In this document: positions 4,514 through 11,166 of the stretch, piece after piece
Numbering within the stretch: the first letter of the stretch is position 1
Layout: the number at the start of each line of letters is the position of its first letter
NCBI GenBank assembly: GCA_003242275.1
Contig: QGUX01000099.1
Coordinates: forward strand, 1-11,166
DNA: 11,166 bases
From: Pseudomonadota bacterium
Lineage (GTDB): Bacteria > Pseudomonadota > Gammaproteobacteria > Steroidobacterales > Steroidobacteraceae
Direction of reading: 5' to 3'
Program-made: the position numbers and the translations under genes
Notes under the pieces: generated by a model
Seen by the model: the letters and a program-made list of their open reading frames with translations, nothing else
Told to the model about the DNA's origin: nothing
The model's database searches: none

Positions 4514-6108
4514 GCGTCATCAGGGGGTCCGGTCTCCTGCCCGGGTCACCGGGTGTCGCCGTCTCTCCCGCTCTTGTTGCCGAGGATGCCGCCGCCGCGG
4601 GCATCCTCCCCGCGCCGGTCGACGTGGTCGCCTTCCTCGGCCGCACCCTCAAGGGTCCCGTGGGCGAACCCGTCGCAATCGACGGCTTCGCCGACTTCGA
4701 GCGCGTCTTCGGCGGGCTCTGGACGGGGTCGCTGCTGCCGCACGCGGTGGAGCAGTTCTTCGAGCACGGCGGCTCCCGCGCCGTCATCGTGCGCGTGGCC
4801 AGCGGCGCGCGTCCGCCCACCATCGATCTGCCCGCCGGCCGCGAGCGCCTGACGCTGGTGGGCATCAGTCCCGGCAGCGGCGAGGCATTGCGCGCCTCGG
4901 TGGACCACGACGGCATCGCCGCGCAGGACTCCGACCTGTTCAACCTGGTGGTGCAGCGGGTGCGGACGCGCGGTTCGGAGCTGGTCGAGGACCAGGAGAT
5001 CTACCGCCGCGTCTCCGTCCTGCCCGGCTCGGCGCGCGAGGTGACGCGCAAGCTGGCCGCTTCGCGACTGGTGCGCGTGGCCGGCCCGCTGCCCTCCACG
5101 CGCCCGGACATCACCCGTGGCCGCGACCCCGGCGCGCTGATCGGCTATGTCGAGTGCAACGGCGATGGCGAGGATGGCGAGCTGCTCTCGGACTACGACC
5201 TGATCGGCAGCGAGGCGCGGCGCACCGGGCTGTTCGCGCTGAAGGACGGGCCGCACTTCAATTTCCTGTACATGCCGCCGCCGGCACGCGAGCGCGACGT
5301 GGGCATCAGCGCGCTGGTGGTGGCGGCGCGCTTCTGCCGGGAGCGCAATGCCATGCTGCTGGTCGACCCGCCGCTCGCCTGGCGGCGCGTCGAGCATGCG
5401 CTCGCCGGGTTGGCCGACTGGCCCTTCCACAGCGCCGACGCGATGATGTTCTTCCCGCGCCTGTCGGCGCCCGACCGGCTCACGGCCCGCCACGAGGAAT
5501 TCCCGCCGTCGGCGGCCGCCATCGGCGCGCTGCTGCGCAACCGCCGCACCGATGTCTGGGTCGACGAAACCGATCCGCCGCTGCTGCGCCCCAGCGCCAC
5601 GCCGATGGTGTGGGTGGACCGGCAGCAGCGGCTGCGCCTGGCGCAGCTGGGTGTCAACGCGCTGCGCGCCACGCGCACGCCGCTGCGCGAGTCCGTGCCC
5701 ACCTGCACGCTGGCCGGCGAGCTGGGCAATGGACCGGAGGCGCGGCTGCTGTCCGCGCGCCGCCTCGCCAAGCACCTGGCCGCCAGCATCGAGCGCGGCA
5801 CGCGCTGGGTCACGCTGGAGGGCAACACCGCCAGGAGCCGCGAGCGCGTGTGCCGCCAGGTGGGCGAACTCCTCGCCGGCTTCGCCTCCCGGGGCGCCTT
5901 CGCCGGCAACGAGCGCAACCGCGACTGGTTCGTGCTCTGCGACGAGCGGCTGAACGGCGAAGCCGAACTCGGCGGCGGGGTGTTCCGCCTGATCTGGGGA
6001 TACCGCCCGGTGCACGGCGCCTCGCGCATGGCCTGGCTGGTGGAACATCGCGCCGCCGGCAGCACTTCCCGCCCGGTGAGCCTGAACCAGTTCGCCGCGC
6101 TCGGGTAG
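4510..6108 (+). CDS. Phage tail sheath-like protein (orphan)
   Basis: The 532-residue protein follows the plan of contractile-tail sheath proteins. The N-terminal region has PGVAVSP (about 14-20), VAFLGRTLKGPVGEPVAIDG, FADFERVFGGLW and HAVEQFFEHGGSRAVIVRV (to about 96). The middle region has FNFLYMPPPA, VVAARFCRERNAMLLVDPP (about 270-288), ADAMMFFPRL and PPSAAAIGALL. The C-terminal domain has LGVNALRA, LLSARRLAKHLAASIERGTRW (about 413-433) and GVFRLIWGYRPVHGASRM (about 490-507). In phages, such subunits stack around a tube and contract. Start is GTG, overlapping the previous TGA, with GGTGAGG 11 nt upstream. No tube, baseplate, spike, AAA+ or other phage gene is present in the window; neighbours are housekeeping genes. 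Base composition matches them, so it does not look recently acquired. The family is firm; the role is unknown. Confidence 0.85.
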   Translation: MSVIRGSGLLPGSPGVAVSPALVAEDAAAAGILPAPVDVVAFLGRTLKGPVGEPVAIDGFADFERVFGGLWTGSLLPHAVEQFFEHGGSRAVIVRVASGARPPTIDLPAGRERLTLVGISPGSGEALRASVDHDGIAAQDSDLFNLVVQRVRTRGSELVEDQEIYRRVSVLPGSAREVTRKLAASRLVRVAGPLPSTRPDITRGRDPGALIGYVECNGDGEDGELLSDYDLIGSEARRTGLFALKDGPHFNFLYMPPPARERDVGISALVVAARFCRERNAMLLVDPPLAWRRVEHALAGLADWPFHSADAMMFFPRLSAPDRLTARHEEFPPSAAAIGALLRNRRTDVWVDETDPPLLRPSATPMVWVDRQQRLRLAQLGVNALRATRTPLRESVPTCTLAGELGNGPEARLLSARRLAKHLAASIERGTRWVTLEGNTARSRERVCRQVGELLAGFASRGAFAGNERNRDWFVLCDERLNGEAELGGGVFRLIWGYRPVHGASRMAWLVEHRAAGSTSRPVSLNQFAALG

Positions 6109-6111
6109 GAT
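6106..6111 (+). promoter_or_regulatory. -10-like hexamer before the alpha/beta hydrolase gene
   Basis: TAGGAT, whose first three bases are the stop codon of the sheath-like gene, ends 8 nt before the ATG at 6120. It matches TATAAT at four positions; no good -35 and no ribosome binding site are visible. It would allow a near-leaderless transcript for the hydrolase and plsB. Placement on a stop codon makes chance a real alternative. Confidence 0.3.
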
Positions 6112-6119
6112 TGCACCCC

Positions 6120-6644
6120 ATGGGTGTGACAGGGCATGTGGTGTTCTCGCACGGGCTGGACGGGTCGCCGTTCGGCACCAAGATCCGGGCGTTGTACGAG
6201 ATCGCGGAGGCCGAGGGCTACGAGGTCGCGGCCGTGGACTACCGCGGCGTCGACGACCCGGAGGAGCGCGTGCAGATGCTGCACGAGTTCTGCCGCGGCT
6301 TCACCGGCCACCTGATCCTGGTGGGCTCGAGCCTGGGTGGCTACGTGTCGCTGGCCGCCGCGCCCACGCTGCATGCCGGCGGCGTCTTCCTGATGGCCCC
6401 GGCCATCTACGTGCCCGGCCTGCCGCCGCTCAAGCGGGGTGTGCCCGACTGTCCCATCGCGCTGGTGCATGGCTGGCGCGATGAGGTCATCCCCTACGAA
6501 CAGAGCATGCGCTTCGCGCAGGAGAACCGCCTCGCGCTGCACCTGGTGGAATCCGACCACCGGCTGCACAGCGCCATTCCCTTCCTGCGCTACCTGTTCC
6601 AGTACTTCCTCGTCGAAGCCCGCCGCGCACGCTTCGTGCCGTAG
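6120..6644 (+). CDS. Small alpha/beta-fold hydrolase (YqiA/YcfP-like)
   Basis: This 174-residue protein has a minimal alpha/beta-hydrolase fold. VVFSHGLDGSPFGTKI (about 7-22) gives the first strand and HG oxyanion-type loop. The nucleophile elbow is LVGSSLGGYVS with S71. D121 in HGWRDEVIP and H147 in ESDHRLH complete the likely triad. The size and GxSxGG elbow resemble the YqiA/YcfP group of small esterases, whose natural substrates are mostly undefined. There is no signal peptide, so it is cytosolic. The frame is open far upstream inside the sheath gene; ATG 6120 is chosen because the fold begins there. It lies 11 nt after the sheath gene and 5 nt before plsB, so it is probably cotranscribed with plsB. 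An ester substrate from lipid metabolism is possible, but only by neighbourhood. Confidence 0.88.
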   Translation: MGVTGHVVFSHGLDGSPFGTKIRALYEIAEAEGYEVAAVDYRGVDDPEERVQMLHEFCRGFTGHLILVGSSLGGYVSLAAAPTLHAGGVFLMAPAIYVPGLPPLKRGVPDCPIALVHGWRDEVIPYEQSMRFAQENRLALHLVESDHRLHSAIPFLRYLFQYFLVEARRARFVP

Positions 6645-6649
6645 CCCCC

Positions 6650-9088
6650 ATGGAATCCACCATGGATCGTTTCACCGGGACCCTGCTGCCCTGGCTGCGC
6701 TTCTCCGTGCGCCCGCGGGACGCGGCCGAGCGCGTGGCCCAGGCCGACGCGCCGGTGTGCTACGTGCTGGAGACCGGCCGCGCGCTCGACGTGCGCGTGC
6801 TGCAGCGGGCCTGCGCGCAGGCCGGCCTGCCCCGGCCGCGCAAGGCGCTGCTGCCCGGCACCACCGGACGGAAGCTGCAGTCGCTGCTGGTGCTGACGCG
6901 CAGGGTGGGCTTCTGGAAGAAGCGCATCGACCGCCGGCCGCCGCCGGAACTCCGGAGCCTGCTCGAGGCGCTGCGGCGTGATCCCGCCCTCGACGTGATG
7001 CTGGTGCCCGTGGCCGTGTACTGGGGGCGGGCGCCGCGGCGCGAGCACGTGTCCTGGTTCCGCCTGCTGTTCTCCGAGGACTGGGCGCTGACCAGCGGCG
7101 TCAGCCGCTTCCTGTCGGTGCTGCTGAACGGCCGCAATACCGTGGTCGAATTCGGCACCGGCGTGTCGCTGCGCTCGCTGGTGGGCGAGGGCGCCGCCGA
7201 CAACCAGGCGGCGCGGCGCGTGGTGCGCCACCTGAATGGCCAGCTGGTCGCCTCGCGCACCGCCTACGTGGGCCCGGACCTGTCCCACCGCCGCACGCTG
7301 ATGTACGACGTGCTGCGCGGCCGCAGCGTGCGCGCGATGGTGGCGCAGGAGGCGGCGGAGAAGAAGATCCCGCGCCGGGAAGCGCTGCTGTCGGCCAAGG
7401 CGATGTTCGAGGAGATCGCCGCCGATTACTCGCACACCTTCGTGCGGCTGATGGAGCGTGTGCTCAGGCGGCTGTGGACGCGCATCTACGACGGTGTGTT
7501 CGTGGCCAATGTCGATGCCCTTTCCGGCATCGCCACCGGCAGCGAGCTGGTCTACGTGCCCTGCCACAGGAGCACCATGGACGACCTGCTGATGCCCTAT
7601 GCCATCTACACGCATGGCTTCGCGGTGCCGCACATCGCCGCCGGCATCAACCTGAACCTGCCGGTGATCGGTCCGGCGATGCGCAAGGGCGGGGCGTTCT
7701 TCCTGCGCCGGAGCTTCCGCGGCAACGCGCTGTACTCGGCGGTGTTCATGCGCTACCTCGCCGTGATCATGGCGCGCGGCCATCCCATCCAGTACTTCAT
7801 CGAGGGCGGCCGCAGCCGCACCGGCCGCTCGCTGGCGCCCAAGACCGGCATGCTGTCGATGACGGTGCGTTCCTTCCTGCGCAATCCGGTGCGCCCGGTG
7901 GTGTTCGTGCCGGTGTACATCGGCTACGAGCGCATCATGGAGATCGACAGCTACCTGGGCGAGCTGTCGGGCAAGCCGAAGGAGAAGGAGAACCTGTGGG
8001 GGTTCATCCGGAGCCTCAAGCGCCTGCGCGAGAACTTCGGCCACGTGCACGTGAACATCGGCGAGCCCATCCCGCTCGCGCCGCTGCTGGACGAGCATGC
8101 CCCGGACTGGCGCGGGATGCTGGGCCAGGAGGGACGGGCCGCGGCGGTCAGCGGCGCGGTGGACGCGCTGGCCGGCAGGATCATGCGCCGCGTGAACGCG
8201 GCGGCGGCGGTGACGCCGGTGAACCTGATCGCCATGGTGATGCTGGCCACGCCGCGCCATGCCATGCTGGAGGCCGACCTCGCGCGCCAGCTCGCCACCT
8301 ACCTCGATCTGCTGCGGGCGGCGCCCTACGACGCGCACATGACGGTGACCGACCTCGACGCCGCGTCCATCATGAAGCTGGGCTTCGAGCGCGGCCTGCT
8401 GTGCCGGCTGGAGGGCGATGCGGTGGGGCTGGCGCCGGCGCATGCGCCCGGCATGCCGTACTACCGCAACAACGTGCTGCACGTGTTCGCGATCCCCTCG
8501 CTGCTGGCCTGCTGCTTCCTGTCCAACGGGAAGCTGCGCGCGGCCGATGTGCTGCGGCTCGCCGGCCGCGTCTATCCCTATGTCTCCGAGGAGCTGTTCC
8601 TGCGCTGGAGCGAGGAGGAGATCGGGCCGGAGGTGCGCCGCCAGCTGGAAGCCATGCGCGCGGTAGGGCTGCTGCGCCAGTCGCCGGACGACCCGGAAGC
8701 CTGGTGCGCGCCGCCGGCCGCCTCGGCCGAGGCCGTGCAGCTGTCGGTGCTGGCGCAGCCCATGCTGCAGACGCTGGAGCGCTACTACGTGGCCATCGCG
8801 CTGCTGCTGAATGCCGGCAGCGGCCGGATCGCGCAGGCGGAGCTCGGCCGCAAGTGCCAGGAGGTGGCGCAGCGCATCGTCACGCTGTACGGCTTCTACT
8901 CGCCGGAGTTCTTCGACCGCTCGCTGTTCGACGGTTTCCTGGGCCTGCTGCGCCGGCGCGGCGTGATCCGCGCCGACGGCGAGGGCCGGCTGGTGTTCGA
9001 CGACGTGCTCGAGCGCGTCGCCGAGGACGCGCAGCTGGTGCTATCCGAGCAGCTCCGCAACAGCGTGCTGCAGGTGCTGCACGGCTGA
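6650..9088 (+). CDS. plsB: Glycerol-3-phosphate 1-O-acyltransferase PlsB
   Basis: The 812-residue enzyme acylates sn-glycerol-3-phosphate at position 1, using acyl-CoA or acyl-ACP, at the inner membrane; this is the first step of phospholipid synthesis. All four acyltransferase blocks are visible: PCHRSTMDDLL with H306 and D311 (HX4D), GGAFFLRRSFRGNALYSAVF (R354), IEGGRSRTGR (E385) and VFVPVYIGYE (P421). These numbers coincide with the E. coli positions as I know them, and length is close to E. coli PlsB (about 807), which supports ATG 6650 over ATG 6662. A long N-terminal region and a helical C-terminal half are as usual for bacterial PlsB. It follows the hydrolase gene by 5 nt with no clear ribosome binding site. 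Its last 48 bp overlap the 3' end of glpD on the other strand. Confidence 0.97.
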   Translation: MESTMDRFTGTLLPWLRFSVRPRDAAERVAQADAPVCYVLETGRALDVRVLQRACAQAGLPRPRKALLPGTTGRKLQSLLVLTRRVGFWKKRIDRRPPPELRSLLEALRRDPALDVMLVPVAVYWGRAPRREHVSWFRLLFSEDWALTSGVSRFLSVLLNGRNTVVEFGTGVSLRSLVGEGAADNQAARRVVRHLNGQLVASRTAYVGPDLSHRRTLMYDVLRGRSVRAMVAQEAAEKKIPRREALLSAKAMFEEIAADYSHTFVRLMERVLRRLWTRIYDGVFVANVDALSGIATGSELVYVPCHRSTMDDLLMPYAIYTHGFAVPHIAAGINLNLPVIGPAMRKGGAFFLRRSFRGNALYSAVFMRYLAVIMARGHPIQYFIEGGRSRTGRSLAPKTGMLSMTVRSFLRNPVRPVVFVPVYIGYERIMEIDSYLGELSGKPKEKENLWGFIRSLKRLRENFGHVHVNIGEPIPLAPLLDEHAPDWRGMLGQEGRAAAVSGAVDALAGRIMRRVNAAAAVTPVNLIAMVMLATPRHAMLEADLARQLATYLDLLRAAPYDAHMTVTDLDAASIMKLGFERGLLCRLEGDAVGLAPAHAPGMPYYRNNVLHVFAIPSLLACCFLSNGKLRAADVLRLAGRVYPYVSEELFLRWSEEEIGPEVRRQLEAMRAVGLLRQSPDDPEAWCAPPAASAEAVQLSVLAQPMLQTLERYYVAIALLLNAGSGRIAQAELGRKCQEVAQRIVTLYGFYSPEFFDRSLFDGFLGLLRRRGVIRADGEGRLVFDDVLERVAEDAQLVLSEQLRNSVLQVLHG

Positions 9089-10534
9089 GGCGTCCAGCGC
9101 CAGTCCCAGGCGCGTGCGCCGCCAGAGGATGTCCTCGGCGCTGCGCGCCCATTCCTCGCGCACGAGGTAGCGCACCTCGGCCTCGGTGAGCAGCGCGCCG
9201 AAGTGCCGGCCGAGGTCGGCCAGCTCGCGCGCCGCGCCCAGGATGTGTGCCATGCGCGTGCCATGAAGCCGCGCCAGCCGCTGCACCAGTCCCGCCGGCA
9301 GGGCCGACCAGCGGCCGCAGGCGCGGCTGATGAAGGCATCGAGGTCGCCATCGGCGATGTCGCCGCCCGGCAGCGGCGTGCCGGCGGTCCATGGTTCGCC
9401 GCGGCACTTCAGTTCCCGCAGCACCATTTCCATGGCGGCCTCCGCGAGGCGGCGGAAGGTGGTGATCTTGCCGCCGTAAACCGACAGTACCGGCGCGCCA
9501 TGGGTGCCGTGCTGCAGCTCCAGGTGATAGTCGCGCGATACCTTCTGCGCCGCCGGTTCGCTGCCGTCGTCGTACAGCGGCCGCACGCCGGCATAGCTCC
9601 ACACGATGTCCGCCGCCGTCGCCGGCACGCGCAGGAAGCGGTTCACGCCGGCCAGCAGGTAGTCGCGCTCGGCGTCGTCGATGGACACCCGCGAGGGGTC
9701 GCCTTCGAAGGGTACGTCGGTGGTGCCCAGCAGCGTGTAACGGTCCTCGAAGGGAATCGCGAACAGCACGCGCCGGTCCGGGCTCTGCAGCAGGTAGGCG
9801 TGATCGCCCTCGTACAGGCGGCGCAGCACCAGATGGCTGCCCTTGACCAGCCGCAGGCGCTGGCGCGGTTCGATGCCGGCGCGGCCGAGCACCTCGTTGA
9901 CCCAGGCGCCGGTGGCATTGACCAGCATGCGGCCGTGCAACGTGCGCTGCGCGCCGGTGGCGCTGTCCTCCACCCTCACCGACCAGCCCTCGGGCAGCGG
10001 CGTGGCCGAGACGAGACGCGTGCGCACCAGCACGGCGGCACCGCGCGCCGCCGCGTCCATCGCGTTCAGCACCACCAGGCGGCTGTCCTCCACCCAGCAG
10101 TCGGAATATTCGAAGCCGTCGGTGAGGTTCCCGCGCAGCGGCGCGCCCAGCGGCGTGCCGGCCAGGTGCGTGCTGCTGGAGGCGGCCAGTTTCTCGCGTC
10201 CGCCGACGTTGTCATAGACGAACAGGCCCAGCCTGAGCAGCCAGCGCGGCCGGAGGCCATCCACATAGGGCAGCACGAAGCGCATGGGCCGGACGATGTG
10301 CGGCGCGATGGCCAGCAGCCGTTCGCGCTCGGACAGCGACTCGCGCACCAGCCGCAGTTCACCGTGCTCGAGGTAGCGCAGCCCGCCGTGGATCAGCTTG
10401 GTGCTGGCCGAGGAGGTGTGCGCCGCGAGATCGTCCTGTTCGACCAGGCACACCGACAGTCCGCGACCGGTCGCGTCGCGCGCGATGCCGGCGCCATTGA
10501 TGCCGCCGCCGACGATGATGAGGTCGAACTGCAT
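9041..10534 (-). CDS. glpD: Aerobic glycerol-3-phosphate dehydrogenase GlpD
   Basis: The 497-residue FAD enzyme oxidises sn-glycerol-3-phosphate to dihydroxyacetone phosphate at the inner membrane and passes electrons to quinone. The N-terminal Rossmann motif is FDLIIVGGGINGAGIARDA (GxGxxG at about 9-14). STKLIHGGLRYLEHGEL (about 45-61) is the conserved GlpD segment. YLLQSPDRRVLFAIPFEDRYTLLGTTD and VWSYAGVRPLYDDG belong to the substrate-binding domain, and VYGGKITTFRRLAEAAM precedes the C-terminal helical DAO_C domain. E. coli GlpD has 501 residues. The frame is open to 10582, but MQFDLII at 10534 is the normal start. A TATGAT lies 6 nt before the ATG and no ribosome binding site is seen. The TolB-like gene ends 23 nt upstream on the same strand. 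The TAG end overlaps plsB by 48 bp. Confidence 0.96.
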   Translation of the reverse strand: MQFDLIIVGGGINGAGIARDATGRGLSVCLVEQDDLAAHTSSASTKLIHGGLRYLEHGELRLVRESLSERERLLAIAPHIVRPMRFVLPYVDGLRPRWLLRLGLFVYDNVGGREKLAASSSTHLAGTPLGAPLRGNLTDGFEYSDCWVEDSRLVVLNAMDAAARGAAVLVRTRLVSATPLPEGWSVRVEDSATGAQRTLHGRMLVNATGAWVNEVLGRAGIEPRQRLRLVKGSHLVLRRLYEGDHAYLLQSPDRRVLFAIPFEDRYTLLGTTDVPFEGDPSRVSIDDAERDYLLAGVNRFLRVPATAADIVWSYAGVRPLYDDGSEPAAQKVSRDYHLELQHGTHGAPVLSVYGGKITTFRRLAEAAMEMVLRELKCRGEPWTAGTPLPGGDIADGDLDAFISRACGRWSALPAGLVQRLARLHGTRMAHILGAARELADLGRHFGALLTEAEVRYLVREEWARSAEDILWRRTRLGLALDASAVQHLQHAVAELLG

Positions 10535-10540
10535 TGCGCC

Positions 10541-10546
10541 ATCATA
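10541..10546 (-). promoter_or_regulatory. -10 hexamer 6 nt before glpD
   Basis: On the minus strand TATGAT, five of six matches to TATAAT, is followed by GGCGCA and the glpD ATG. A start 6-7 nt downstream would fall on the ATG itself, giving a leaderless glpD transcript. No -35 is recognised. It sits in the 23-bp gap after the TolB-like gene, so read-through from that gene is the alternative. Confidence 0.45.
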
Positions 10547-10557
10547 CGCCCCGATGC

Positions 10558-11139
10558 TCACTCGGCCGGCAGCGACATCCACGCGGGCGTGCCGTTGGTG
10601 AACTCGATGTCGGTGAGCTGGCGCACGTCGGAGCCGTCGGCGCGCATCACGAAGATCTGGCCGACGGCATGGTGGGCGCTCAGGAAGTCGGTGGGCTGGA
10701 TGCGCGGGTTGATCCGGGCGCTGGTGAAGGCGATCCAGCGACCGTCGGGCGAGTACGCCGGGTGGGCGTCCTGCACGCCGGGATGGAAGGTGAGGCGCGT
10801 CAGTCCCGTGCCGTCCGGCTTCACCGAATGGATCTGGGATGCCCCGGCCAGGCCGAGCGGCGAGCGGGTGAAGGCAATGCGGTCACCCAGCGGCGACCAG
10901 GACGGGAAGTTGTCCGGTTCCGTGGTCAGGACCGTGATGGCGTTCGTGGCCAGGTCGATGATGCGCAGCCCGCGCTGCTCCCCCGTTCCCATCTCGGCAT
11001 AGACCAGCTGGCCGCCGTCCGGCGACCAGCTCGGGAAGGCGGCATGGTCGCCCGCCGCGCCCAGCTCGACCAGCCCGCTGCCGTCGGCATTGACGATGGC
11101 CAGGCGCAGCGTCGCATTGCCGCCCGCCATCGGTCCCAC
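10558..11139 (-). CDS. TolB-like beta-propeller (PD40) protein, possibly the 3' part of an interrupted gene
   Basis: Up to 193 residues of PD40 blades are seen. The blade motif appears as FPSWSPDGGQLVYAE, FPSWSPLGDRIAFTR and HPAYSPDGRWIAFTS, with a degenerate fourth TPAWMS just before the TGA. Between them lie typical strands such as LRIIDLATNAITVL and IFVMRADGSDVRQLTD. This is about half of a six-bladed propeller. Possible starts are GTG at 11139 and ATG at 11130 (GGTGGG lies 4 nt before the ATG). Neither gives a signal peptide, although most proteins of this type are exported. In the same frame, TAA at 11152-11154 is preceded by codons for GGDA, giving GGDA-stop-RLASVGP, which resembles a blade boundary (GGDAxRL). 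The gene may therefore be broken or carry a sequencing error; alternatively it is a short independent protein. The frame is clearly coding; its completeness is uncertain. Confidence 0.7.
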   Translation of the reverse strand: MGPMAGGNATLRLAIVNADGSGLVELGAAGDHAAFPSWSPDGGQLVYAEMGTGEQRGLRIIDLATNAITVLTTEPDNFPSWSPLGDRIAFTRSPLGLAGASQIHSVKPDGTGLTRLTFHPGVQDAHPAYSPDGRWIAFTSARINPRIQPTDFLSAHHAVGQIFVMRADGSDVRQLTDIEFTNGTPAWMSLPAE

Positions 11140-11166
11140 CGAAGCGAGGCGTTACGCGTCGCCGCC

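Noticed and set aside
4546..6048. Antisense ORF opposite the sheath-like gene
   Set aside because: Shadow-type composition and no domain; the sheath reading frame has family motifs along its whole length.
4367..6108. A prophage or complete contractile injection system
   Set aside because: Only the sheath-like protein is phage-like; no tube, baseplate, capsid, lysis, integrase, attachment repeats or composition shift is seen in the window.
6590..8482. Very long antisense ORF (630 codons) opposite plsB
   Set aside because: Its His/Arg/Gln/Ala-rich translation is typical of the shadow frame of a GC-rich gene; plsB on the other strand has all catalytic motifs.

Overview
The window is GC-rich throughout, tightly packed, and codes on both strands. 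It reads as ordinary chromosome of a gammaproteobacterium. The evidence is a full-length PlsB whose catalytic residues fall at the Escherichia coli positions, a GreB factor, a membrane-type GlpD and a LemA/TPM cluster. The compactness, GC content and TA-type -10 hexamers right before start codons would suit a Lysobacter/xanthomonad-like lineage, but that placement is inference. There are no rRNA or tRNA genes, CRISPR arrays, insertion sequences or gene-free stretches over 300 bases.

Layout. At 1-251 is the 3' end of a homospermidine synthase gene (+), facing greB (266-766, -); a perfect 9-bp inverted repeat over the hss stop codon lies between them. Divergent from greB is a 64-residue protein of unknown function (846-1040). 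After two GC-rich hairpins comes a lemA-TPM-TPM operon (1140-3113) encoding a LemA lipoprotein, an exported TPM protein with a glycine-rich tail, and a second TPM protein without a signal peptide. An L,D-transpeptidase lipoprotein with a LysM domain follows (3163-4350). Next are a 48-residue charged helical protein and, overlapping it by GTGA, a complete 532-residue phage-tail-sheath-like protein with no other phage gene in view. A small alpha/beta hydrolase and plsB complete the plus-strand run. glpD (-) converges on plsB and overlaps it by 48 bp; upstream of glpD is a short TolB-like beta-propeller gene whose reading frame has a TAA just before its apparent start.

How the genes fit together. 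LemA/TPM and the transpeptidase belong to the cell envelope. PlsB and GlpD compete for sn-glycerol-3-phosphate, one for phospholipid synthesis and one for catabolism, and their 3' ends overlap on opposite strands. The points most worth a second look are the orphan sheath gene with its 48-residue partner, five -10-like hexamers lying 6-8 nt before start codons (possible leaderless transcription), the plsB/glpD overlap, and the interrupted propeller frame at the right edge.
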